64,000 nt of DNA from Cryoendolithus antarcticus (lineage: Eukaryota > Ascomycota > Dothideomycetes > Cladosporiales > Cladosporiaceae). Position 1 is the stretch's first letter; the number at the start of each line of letters is the position of its first letter. Under the pieces are notes generated by a model, which had not been told where the DNA came from, did not search any database, and was given only the letters and a program-made list of their open reading frames with translations. This document shows, in pieces, positions 55,939 through 64,000 of the stretch. The stretch covers positions 744,001-808,000 of the forward strand of contig NAJO01000005.1 of NCBI GenBank assembly GCA_002077065.1. Reading direction: 5' to 3'. The translations under genes were made by a program, and so were the position numbers.

Positions 55939-57214
55939 GGCCGTACAGGATGCGGTGGATTGGCCGTACGTGGCCGACGTGACGACACACGCAATGTTTC
56001 CTCCCTTGCGAGCAGAGTGGACGATCTAGAACCTTAGGGCAAGATCGTGCTGGACGTTCCTTATGCGACTTGCGCCTCTCAGGGCGTACAGGAGTGTGAT
56101 GCAATGAGGGTACTTTAGCATTGATCGGGAGTGTTGCGTCGCTGTCGAAGTGTCGCCCCAAAAATTAGACCGTGGTTCCTGTGCACTACCACCTAGTCAA
56201 ATGGACGAATATGAAGTCAAAAGACGAATAGATAATGACAGTCTTTCTCTTGCCCTTTGAGATTAAGGAAACAGAAAAGCGATTGGGAACCAGTGTAATG
56301 CCTAAGTCGCCGCATCAGAAGCCGGCCCCAGTGCAACGCCTAGAAAGCGCATAGACATATCGCCTACCTGTCGGTGGTCTAGAAGTAAATTTGTCCTTGA
56401 AGGTAGTCGTTACCCATGTTCAAGCAGCTCATTGGCGCTGCAAATGCAGGTCCCACTGTTAGACAGCCTTTCAGCCCCCAAAGCCTCAGGGCTGAGGCAC
56501 CTGCATGGACAAATCGGCGCACATAGACTGCTGGGGCCGCACAAAGCCACAGATAGAGTGAGTTTGAGCAACGCGTCCTTCGCCGTCAATTGTTGCTACA
56601 GTATAGCGTTCTGTCCTGTGAAAGCTCTGGGTGCTGGCCATTCGCCGGAGGAGCCATAGAGGGGCGCAGCAAAGGGCAACGCCGGCTTGGCCGCTCTCGA
56701 CCAGGGACGACACGCCCGCGCTGTAGTGAGTGGAGATTCGCAGAAGAACGACGAGGAGGAGTATGCGATGCTGGCAGTTGCCAAGTGGACACTCCGGTGA
56801 AAGATAGTCGCAGTCTTCCCATAGCCACCGGCAACTGTGCGACTGCCCGGTGTATCGACATCTGGGGCGCCCGGCTGGAAGACAACTGCATTGGCTGCCG
56901 AAGCCCCGAGGCGCTTCTGCCGGTACAGATGGCGAAGTGATTACTAGAAACAGTAGTTGATGCATTATGTTATGATGTGAAAGCGTTAGGGAGGTCGAGC
57001 GTGAACAGGGCACATCATTGGTCGAGGGATCAGAAGCGCTAGCACCCGTACAAACAGCGTTGGATGCGTTGTGTGGCACGGACCATCAAAGCCGCCGAAC
57101 CACAGAGGACAACATTACTGTAGATGCCAATGAGATTGAACTCAACAGGCCAGCTGTACGCGTCCACACGTGTAGCCGGTATCTGTGTTGACGCCAGGCG
57201 CGGATAATGCCGAC
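55939..57214. other. Ambiguous region upstream of transcription-factor gene
   Basis: This is about 1.28 kb between two divergent genes. A plus-strand frame from 56444 is interrupted only by a TAG at 56657-56659. It could be bridged by a GTGAGT/CATAG intron (56558-56659) that joins phase 0 to phase 0, and it continues through an acidic segment to 56797. A minus-strand frame (56944-56596) is also open but has no ATG. Neither resembles a known family, so no gene is called. Confidence 0.35.
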
Positions 57215-59647
57215 ATGTCATCTAGCGAAGGCACGCCCGGCATGCTACACGCCGACCAACAGCCTCCAGCAAAGCGCATCCGCCTGAACGCGCCCCTCGC
57301 AGACCAAGGCCGACATCGCGAAATAGGTCTTATGCGATGGCGATCGGAGAAGGACGCTGCGAGTTTCGTCGGAAGTGCCTCGGGCATCCACTTCATCCGC
57401 TCGGTCTACAGCGCTGTCGAAGCTGAGAAGTCGAGAGCAGCTTCGCCAGTGCAGTCCCCCGATCGCAACTTGGTACCCGGCGAAGACGACCAGCTACCCG
57501 GGGAAAATGCTGAGAAACCGCAAGGCCTGTGGCAAAGTAGTGAAGTCACGTTGACGACAAATGGACGAAACAACTCCGTGTCCTTCGATGATCTGCTGGC
57601 CTGGTCTGACAGCTACTTCGAGAACTGGCACAAAGCCTACCCATTTCTCCATGCTCCGAGCGTGCTGGAGTCGTTTCGACGAGTCGCTACTAGGCCACTC
57701 GGCGACGTATACAAAGTGGATCCCCTCGACCTCGCCATCATGCGGTCTATCTTCTCCATATCACTCGCAGATCGACGACAGAGTGGAGACAAAGGAGTCA
57801 ATCGACCATGGCCTGCAGAGTTAGTGTTCCAGGACTTCGACTCCGCAATTGAAAGCATCCAATTCACTCTTGCAGCAGCCACCACCATCAAGGCTCTGCA
57901 GGCTGTCGTCAGCGTACAACTCTTTCTTGTCTCAATGCTGCGACACAACGCGGCCTCTCGACTCGGCGGTCTAGCTGTGCGAATGGCATTTCAGATTGGT
58001 CTTCACAGATGCCCAGTGCGGTACAACAGCTTTACGGCTGATGATATACAGTTACGGAAGCGTGTGTTCTTTTGCGTCTACTGTATCGATAGGCATCTGT
58101 GTCAGTCCCTTGGTCTTCCTCTGACGATCCGGGACGATGATGTAGATCTTTGTCTGCCGAACGAGGAGAAGCATACTTCAGTTGCGGGGATTACGATTGG
58201 TGAGACGTCAATCAAGTACAGACCACTACCTTTCTGTTCACAGACTGACACTCTACAGCTACTGACGACCGCTTGGCGCTGCTCAGTCTGCTTGCGAGGC
58301 ATGCCGAGATCAGAGGCCTTATCATGGAGCTTTGTAACAAGTCCATCAGTCACAGACAGACCGATGTCGAGGCCACTACCTCGATCGTCGCAAAAATGCG
58401 CAAGTGGCAGAACGATCTTGAGACATTCCTTGAAGAAACTTCGCACTCACCATCAGCCTGCGCGAGTCAACATAGAACAATGCTGACAGTGCTCAGGCAC
58501 GAGTGCACGATATCTCTGAACAGACCGCTGCTTGCGCTGCCTAAAGACACCTCAGACTACAAAGCTGCATTGCAAAGCTGCATCAGTGCAGCGCGATCGA
58601 TCATCGCCTTACTTTACGACGATCTCAAAGGCACGACTGCTATGCATTCGTCTTCGAACGGCTATTCGACACTGACAACACATGCACTGCTTTGGCCGTC
58701 ATTCACGTGGGCGACCTGGCAGAGTGCCTTCATCATACTGTATGCTGCTGTGGAAGGCGAGCTCCCTAAGGACAGTGCAATGAAGTGAGTCAATTCCTGA
58801 TCTCTTTTCTGAAAGTCTGCTAGGTCTCCTATGCTGTTGCACACATAGTAGTACCAGCAAGTCTGGTGTCCGCAGACTATATCAATTTGCTGCCGACTTT
58901 CCTTCCGCGCTGCCTCTCGCCGACGCGGCAGTGTAGCAATCACTGCGGTAGCTGGGCCTACAGAAGCGCCACCGACCTTCCAGATATCCGGAGAAACGAC
59001 GGCAACGGATGATTCCCAGCTAACGTCTCATCTACAGACTTGCAGATCACAGCGGCGATATACTCAAGCACATCGCTCTACGCGGAGGTGTTTGGCCGAC
59101 AGCGTGCGCTGCAGCCATCAGCGATCTCCGGAAGCACTTAGATCGTCCTCGTTCATCGCTACGTCCGCGCGACCAGAAGCCGCTTCCGAGCATGACTGCA
59201 GCAGCCGCAGATATTTCCACCGAGCAGGCGAACAGACTCACAGCACTTGCTGGTGTCGCAGAGACCCACGGTCGCCCTTGGATGCAACAGTCGCAAGCCC
59301 AGAGCATCTCAGCCCAATACGCCACAGACTCCGGAGCCGACAATAGTGGCGTGCATGGTCTGATCTTACCAGAGATCAAGAGCATTGAGAATATGCCTTA
59401 CCCGAACGCGCAGTCCGTCTCGCTGCCGGCGATGATCCCTGCCATCAACGTCGCCTTCGACCCGAACGCTCCTTATCGGCAAGATTACGGCAATGTTGGA
59501 GCATTTGGGCCAGCACTGAATGCACCCGGAACATTCGTGACTGATGCCGTGTTCGATATGAACGATCCTGAGCTATTCAATGGATTCGACATACCGTTCT
59601 GGCTTGACGACATGCAGTATGATTCGATCTTCAATGATGGCAGCTAG
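57215..59647 (+). CDS. Fungal transcription factor domain protein, zinc cluster not found
   Basis: Three exons, 57215-58199, 58259-58784 and 59038-59647, give 706 aa. The introns are 59 nt (GTGAGA donor, GACTGAC branch) and 253 nt (GTGAGT donor, CAGCTAAC branch). Splicing reconstructs the fungal-specific transcription factor domain: EIGLMRWRSEKDAASFVGSA, FENWHKAYPFLHAPSVLESF, AVRMAFQIGLHR, FFCVYCIDRHLCQSLGLPLT, AGITIATDDRLALLSLLARH, and DILKHIALRGGVWPTACAAA. In relatives a Zn2Cys6 cluster lies N-terminal to this domain, but none is visible between 56000 and 57215. The ATG at 57215 is the first in frame. The frame stays open to a TAG just before 57178, compatible with an acceptor for an upstream exon. 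So either a 5' exon is missed or the protein lacks its own DNA-binding domain. Confidence 0.82.
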
Positions 59648-60531
59648 ATTAGCAAGGAACATCGCATGCTACAAGGCAGGTGAATTGAAGAGCAGCGCGA
59701 CATTCGACTGCTTGCTTGGGTCCAACAACGCAGCGCCTGTCTTACCTGTGCCGCAATTGGACTGACAGCTTGGGTCAAGGCAAGCACGCACCGCCAGCAG
59801 GCCCGCCCCGAGCGAATGGGACGAACACTAGCTTACCAGATGTTGCAGCCAATGGGTATACATGGATATGGAGATGGGTCATGCACAACGACAGGAACGG
59901 TCGGACGGCTGCAATGCAAGGTCCCGGGCTGCGATACGACGTAACATGACGCAGGAGACGCACACAGTGCTACCCGCTCAAGGGCGCACTCGTCGATCAC
60001 GCTACACGCGGCGAAGATGATGGCGTACCACTGGGAGTGTACTCTACGCTCGCCGTTGCGTCACACATTGGCTGCGAAGCTGGCGCTTATGTTATCTATC
60101 TACACTATTCTCGGCATCGACGAAGCGGCGGGGCATCGCATGTCAGCAGCACGGCGACGTGGCTGTGTACATTGATCCGATAGTCCGTGTTGACTAGTCG
60201 CGGAGAAACATGTGCGCAGGAGCCCAATGAGTTCGGCTGTCGAGCTGACCTTGGAGGCTTGAGTCGGGTGTGCGTAGCTGCATTGGACTGAGGTCAACCT
60301 GCGCCTTGTATGTCACTGAAGGCGAGGTTCGCCTGCCTGCACCAGCGATCTGCGCGGTGTTGTATCCCCTGGGATCATTTTTGTTGATCCATTCCAGAGC
60401 TTCGAAACGTTCTTGTGACTTCCCTATCGCATTCCCACATCGCGCTTAGTTTCAAGGAAATTGTTATCGGTGGCCCAGCGCGAGAGGGCTGCTGCGAGGG
60501 TCTGCGTTCCACGGCGCGATTACCAACCAAC
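59648..60531. other. Convergent 3' intergenic region
   Basis: This lies between the end of the transcription-factor gene (plus) and the end of the Nug1-like gene (minus). At ~880 bp it is long for two 3' flanks, yet no family-like coding sequence was found in any frame. Confidence 0.5.
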
Positions 60532-61476
60532 TCAAGACTCGACCTCCATCGCCTCCCCAACAGCTGTGGGCTTGCTCTTGCCCCCAAACAAACCCTCAAG
60601 TTTGAACGGCTCCGCCATGGTCTGGACAATGGTGATCTCATCCTTCCCAGCGGCCGTCGCATTACTCTTCTTTGTGCTCTTGACCTCGGGCAGCTTTAGC
60701 CTCTCCTCGTTCAAATCGTTCAGCACGAGCATAGCTGCCGAGTACAGGTTGGGCACACCTCCTCGCCCGAGCCTGCCACGCTTGCGAGCCACCTCGACAA
60801 GGAACCTCGTCGCGACGTCTGTGCTCCCGGCTGCGAGTGGTGGCGTTTGATAGTAGTCGATCAGTCTCTGAATACCGTCTTGCGTCTCCTTCATCCGTTC
60901 CATGAGAGTCGACACTGTTTTGACGGGATCGGCCACTGCCTGTGGTGGGATGGTCTTCTTCGTGGGTTGTGTGGGTGCGCTTGTAGTGTCATCGATACCG
61001 CTCCATGCATCATCCGCGTCCTCGTCTTCATCATCCTCCTCGTCGTCGGTCCCGAAATCCTGCGCCCTCGCCTGTGCAGATGCCAGTAGCGCCGCCATCG
61101 GGTTCCCGCCCGTCTCCTCCATGTCCTCGTCGCCATCCTCCCCAGCATCTACATCGACCATGCCATCTGCTGCCGCTCCAGCACTGCCCACGCCCTCATC
61201 GGCCGCCGCAGTCCCTGCCCTCCTCGCCTTCGCCGCTTCCCTCTTAGCCATCTGCTCCTCCTCCCTCCGCCTCTTTGTGTCCTCCACTTCAGCTAGCACC
61301 TGATCTCTGAATGGGAACGACTTCGGGATTCCAGGGTCTTTCTTTAGTCGAGAAGTCCATGTCACATCCTTCTTTGCAGATCTGCGCTCTTTCTTCTGCT
61401 TTGCCGAGGAGGACTTTTGGATCTTATGCCGCAGGCGAACTGTTACACGCTTGGAGACTGGCTTACCGACCTTCAT
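60532..61476 (-). CDS. Nug1/GNL3L-like protein lacking the GTPase domain
   Basis: A single-exon protein of 314 aa using the ATG at 61476 (MKVGKPVSKRVTVRLRHKIQ). Residues 1-88 are a clear Grn1-type N-terminus of nucleolar GTPases (AKQKKERRSAKKD, RLKKDPGIPKSFPFRDQVLA). Then comes an acidic linker (~100-160). Residues ~180-260 match what normally follows the circularly permuted GTPase domain in Nug1 (DPVKTVSTLMERM, DYYQTPPLAAGSTD, RFLVEVARKRGRLGRGGVPN), and EPFKLEGLFGG closes the protein. The ~200-250 residues with the G4, G1 and G3 motifs that belong between ~165 and 180 are absent from the DNA, not hidden in an intron, because only ~80 nt separate the flanking parts. Nug1 GTPases act in 60S export; this form could not bind GTP. 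It may be a degenerate paralogue, a specialised derivative or an assembly deletion. Confidence 0.82.
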   Translation of the reverse strand: MKVGKPVSKRVTVRLRHKIQKSSSAKQKKERRSAKKDVTWTSRLKKDPGIPKSFPFRDQVLAEVEDTKRRREEEQMAKREAAKARRAGTAAADEGVGSAGAAADGMVDVDAGEDGDEDMEETGGNPMAALLASAQARAQDFGTDDEEDDEDEDADDAWSGIDDTTSAPTQPTKKTIPPQAVADPVKTVSTLMERMKETQDGIQRLIDYYQTPPLAAGSTDVATRFLVEVARKRGRLGRGGVPNLYSAAMLVLNDLNEERLKLPEVKSTKKSNATAAGKDEITIVQTMAEPFKLEGLFGGKSKPTAVGEAMEVES

Positions 61477-61642
61477 GATAGCGGTATTGTGGGCTGTTTT
61501 GACGTAGATGTAAGGTTGTGCTTGGTGAAGGAAGTACTGGCGAAAGTTATCGATAGAGAAGTTCGTGCCAAGCCCAGAGATCTGCGACTTTTTTACGCAT
61601 GCGATTCGAGACGTCACGTCCACTGCACACCTGGATAATACA

Positions 61643-62602
61643 ATGGGCCTTACAGTGGCCAAATTCACGTCTCTGATCGAAACTAACGGAGTTCTGGTCA
61701 TAGATGGCGCGCTCGCGACCGAGCTCGAGACGCGCGGGCATGATCTATCTCACCCACTTTGGTCTGGCAAAGTGCTAAAGGAGAACGCGGAAGTCATTCA
61801 GGATGTGCATCGCGAGTACTTTCTTGCTGGAGCCAACATAGCAATCACAGCATCGTATCAGGCGAGTGCTCTGGGACTGCGAGAGCATCTAGGTCTGAAT
61901 GATCACGAAGCCGGCAAATTGATTGCACGGAGTGTTGAACTTGCACACAATGCTCGTACTGAGGCGTACGCACAAGGAGTTCCCGCTGGACGTCCACTGC
62001 TCGTCGCAGGAAGTGTTGGCCCTTATGGTGCCTACCTAGCTGATGGCTCTGAATACCGAGGAGACTATAAGGTCTCTGCGCAGGCACTTGCTGATTTCCA
62101 TCGACCCCGGATACATGCGCTACTGGATGCTGGAGCGGACTTACTTGCTATTGAGACCATCCCAAGTCTACAGGAGGTCAAAGTGCTGCTCGAGCTTTTG
62201 CGCGATGAGTTCCCTTCCTGCATCGCGTGGCTGAGTTGCACCTTACGCGATGCAGAGCATCTCAGTGATGGCACATCCATACTTCATGTACTGGAAGCCG
62301 TCCATAGCAGCAACGCGATGCAACCACAGATTGTGGCGTTTGGCATCAACTGCATACCGCCAGATCTGGTGACGCCGTGTCTAAAGTTATCACACGCAGC
62401 GACAGAATTGCCACTGCTGTGCTACCCGAACTCTGGCGAAGTGTACGTTGCGAAGGACCATGCATGGACGGGCAGCGGAAGCAACACAAGTCTTCGTGAT
62501 CAGATGCTGGACTTCAAAGCTGCTGGTGCGCAGCTTATAGGTGGGTGCTGCAGGACTACACCTGCAGATATTCGAGCGGTGGCCGATGCGCTACATAACT
62601 AA
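61643..62602 (+). CDS. Homocysteine S-methyltransferase
   Basis: A single-exon protein of 319 aa from MGLTVAKFTSLIETNGVLVI. It is a (beta/alpha)8 barrel of the Mht1/Sam4 type. It has DGALATELETRGHDL at the start, ANIAITASYQAS, VAGSVGPYGAYLADGSEYRG and AIETIPSLQEV, with the zinc ligands Cys237 in GINC and Cys302/Cys303 in GGCCRTTP. The enzyme methylates homocysteine to methionine using S-methylmethionine or S-adenosylmethionine and acts in the cytosol in methionine recycling. It is divergent from the Nug1-like gene, with only 166 bp between the two ATGs. Confidence 0.94.
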   Translation: MGLTVAKFTSLIETNGVLVIDGALATELETRGHDLSHPLWSGKVLKENAEVIQDVHREYFLAGANIAITASYQASALGLREHLGLNDHEAGKLIARSVELAHNARTEAYAQGVPAGRPLLVAGSVGPYGAYLADGSEYRGDYKVSAQALADFHRPRIHALLDAGADLLAIETIPSLQEVKVLLELLRDEFPSCIAWLSCTLRDAEHLSDGTSILHVLEAVHSSNAMQPQIVAFGINCIPPDLVTPCLKLSHAATELPLLCYPNSGEVYVAKDHAWTGSGSNTSLRDQMLDFKAAGAQLIGGCCRTTPADIRAVADALHN

Positions 62603-62910
62603 TAGAAATATGTACACCATGAAGATCATGCAGGGCTGCCAGCTCATCCGCAAGCGCAGCCTTGCCTCGAGAAATCTGGCTGCTCCGAATGCGAGCATCG
62701 CCCACAGTAGTCATACAAGCGTGGCTACGGAAGTGAGCAGTCTTCCTTTGCGACCTCGGGATGTCATAATGGAAAGCATCTATCCCGACAAGTCACATTT
62801 GCCTCTCACCCGCACTGCATGCCACATACATTATTGTGAGTGCGATGTTCGCAGCAGAAGAGAGTCTATGGCTTTTTGGAGAGGCGTAGGAATGCGCACA
62901 GCCCCTACTC
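62603..62910. other. Convergent 3' intergenic region
   Basis: A short region between the ends of the homocysteine methyltransferase and homogentisate dioxygenase genes. No feature is visible. Confidence 0.5.
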
Positions 62911-64000
62911 TCACTGATCACCAGAAGACCCAGTCAAGTAGTCAGTTGCCTCCACTCTCCTGTGCCCCTTCGTCCCGTTCACGTTCCCTCCTTCCTCTGG
63001 CCTCCGGAACCTCGCCTTCAACGGCTCCCAACTCTCTGCATTATAGCCCTCCTGCAACTTCCTACAAGTCTTCAGCCCCCAATCAGTAACACCGACCATG
63101 AAGCAACTCTCAAACATGAACGCCATGCTCCCTTCACCAACTTTCACAGGCTTCAACTCCGCTGCTGAAGCCTTCTCATGGGTAACCGCATCCGGCCCAT
63201 GGCCCGACATGACGTTATGCAGACTCGCTCCGCCGGGTTGGAAGCCACCGCCGGTCTTGGCGTCGTACTGGCCTCCGATGAGACCCATGAACTCGCTCAT
63301 TGTATTACGGTGGTACCATGGCGGGCGGAAGGTGTCCTCTGCTACCAGCCAGCGCGGCGGAAAGATGACGAAGTCGGCTACGGCTGTACCCGCGTGGTCG
63401 CTTGGTGCGGTCAAGACGGTGAAGATACTCGGATCGGGATGATCGTAGCTGATCGAGCCCATCGTATTGAACCGTCCGAGATCGTACTTGTAGGGGTAGT
63501 AATTTCCATGCCAAGCCACCACGTCGAAAGGAGTGTGGGTTTGAGTAGCGGCGAAGAGATCACCGGCGAATTTGGACAGGAGCGTGTAGGTTGTGCTGCC
63601 CGAGTGGTCTTCGTCAAAGGCTGCGATCGGGGCTTGGAAGTCTCGGGAATTCGCTAGGGCATTGCTACCCATAGGCCCCAATTCGGGAAGCTGGAAGTGC
63701 CCTTGGTATAGCTCGCAGATATAGCCTCTCGCCGGACCAGATGGAAGTGTTACCCGGTAACGTATTCCGCGTGGTATAACGCATACCTCATTCGGACGGA
63801 CCAGGAGATGACCGAATTCAGTCTGGATATCTAGAACACCGTGTTGCGGCACAATCAGGAAGTCGCCATCAGCACTGTAAAACGCTTCGTGAGGGTCCAT
63901 GTCCTTTCCTACGGCGAAGATGTAGATCCCTAGCCCAGACTTCATTGCCGGATCACCCGCTCCAGCGAGGAGATGCAAGCTGTGCACCCAATCTACACCC
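62911..64000 (-). CDS. hmgA: Homogentisate 1,2-dioxygenase, 5' end beyond window
   Basis: The reading frame is open to the right edge of the window, so the start lies outside; about 362 C-terminal codons are present. It has [54 protein letters not shown] and FVIFPPRW. The iron ligands are His and Glu in [12 protein letters not shown] and His in [15 protein letters not shown], with the spacing of known homogentisate dioxygenases. The enzyme opens the homogentisate ring to maleylacetoacetate in phenylalanine/tyrosine breakdown and limits pyomelanin formation. In many ascomycetes the gene clusters with fumarylacetoacetase and maleylacetoacetate isomerase; if so here, those would lie past 64000, since none is on the left. 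The C-terminal ~30 residues ([14 protein letters not shown] and following) are an extra hydrophilic tail. Confidence 0.94.
   Translation of the reverse strand, partial: GVDWVHSLHLLAGAGDPAMKSGLGIYIFAVGKDMDPHEAFYSADGDFLIVPQHGVLDIQTEFGHLLVRPNEVCVIPRGIRYRVTLPSGPARGYICELYQGHFQLPELGPMGSNALANSRDFQAPIAAFDEDHSGSTTYTLLSKFAGDLFAATQTHTPFDVVAWHGNYYPYKYDLGRFNTMGSISYDHPDPSIFTVLTAPSDHAGTAVADFVIFPPRWLVAEDTFRPPWYHRNTMSEFMGLIGGQYDAKTGGGFQPGGASLHNVMSGHGPDAVTHEKASAAELKPVKVGEGSMAFMFESCFMVGVTDWGLKTCRKLQEGYNAESWEPLKARFRRPEEGGNVNGTKGHRRVEATDYLTGSSGDQ

Noticed and set aside
56596..56944. A minus-strand open frame with a GGYGKT motif resembling a P-loop
   Set aside because: There is no ATG, the G-x4-GK[ST] spacing is not met, and no other NTPase motif follows.
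58800..58940. An extra exon inside the 253-nt intron of the transcription-factor gene
   Set aside because: The open stretch ends in a TAG and cannot be joined in phase to the next exon, while direct splicing restores the conserved helix.
1..64000. tRNA, rRNA, CRISPR arrays, transposons, long terminal or inverted repeats
   Set aside because: No cloverleaf with A/B boxes, no regular spaced repeats and no transposase or reverse transcriptase coding sequence could be recognised by reading; a dedicated search would be needed to exclude short or decayed copies.

Overview
The window is nuclear DNA of a filamentous ascomycete. The evidence is short introns (mostly 48-62 nt, GTRAGT-type donors, CTAAC/CTGAC branch sites, YAG acceptors), Zn2Cys6 regulators, GPI-type wall proteins, a GH30 secreted hydrolase, a fungal Med16 and an Hst3/Hst4-class sirtuin. 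The overall look of the proteins suggests Dothideomycetes (Capnodiales or Mycosphaerellales-like); that placement is inference. No rRNA, tRNA, CRISPR array, transposon or organelle DNA was recognised. Twenty-six protein genes are supported, about half of them spliced. Gene models were joined by hand from GT/AG sites, reading phase and family motifs.

Layout: 1.5-4.6 kb alpha/beta hydrolase with a long disordered N-terminus; 5.5-8.0 kb Zn2Cys6 factor with a fungal transcription-factor domain; 8.8-9.5 kb small Cys-rich secreted protein; 10.4-11.7 kb CUE-domain (Cue5-like) protein; 12.3-14.1 kb MFS drug transporter; 15.0-16.8 kb mitochondrial prolyl-tRNA synthetase, divergent from Mak21/Noc1 (17.0-19.7 kb); 20.3-21.5 kb epoxide hydrolase; 21.8-25.6 kb Mdm1-type sorting nexin; 26.1-28.0 kb multipass membrane protein; 29.2-30.9 kb GH30 glycosidase; 31.0-33.2 kb family X DNA polymerase, divergent from GINS Psf1 (33.8-34.5 kb); 34.8-36.9 kb Hst3/4 sirtuin, divergent from Med16 (37.7-40.6 kb); 41.0-41.3 kb CsbD-like protein; 41.6-42.8 kb small Zn2Cys6 protein, divergent from a tartrate-type dehydrogenase (43.1-44.2 kb); 44.5-45.1 kb Ser/Ala-rich GPI protein; 45.8-46.9 kb aldo-keto reductase; 48.1-50.8 kb coiled-coil protein; 51.7-55.9 kb a 1330-aa repeat-bearing wall protein made of two exons; 57.2-59.6 kb fungal transcription factor without a visible zinc cluster; 60.5-61.5 kb a Nug1/GNL3L-like protein lacking its GTPase core, divergent from homocysteine S-methyltransferase (61.6-62.6 kb); 62.9-64.0 kb homogentisate 1,2-dioxygenase cut by the window edge.

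Most of this is ordinary mixed housekeeping content rather than one cluster. Polymerase X, Psf1 and the Hst3/4 sirtuin lie side by side and all serve replication or repair. The Zn2Cys6/dehydrogenase pair may be a local regulatory unit. The items most worth checking are the GTPase-less Nug1 relative, the 14-nt micro-exon that completes a zinc cluster, the stop-free intron in the sirtuin's NAD-binding loop and the 1330-aa wall protein. No wholly new multi-gene system was identified.
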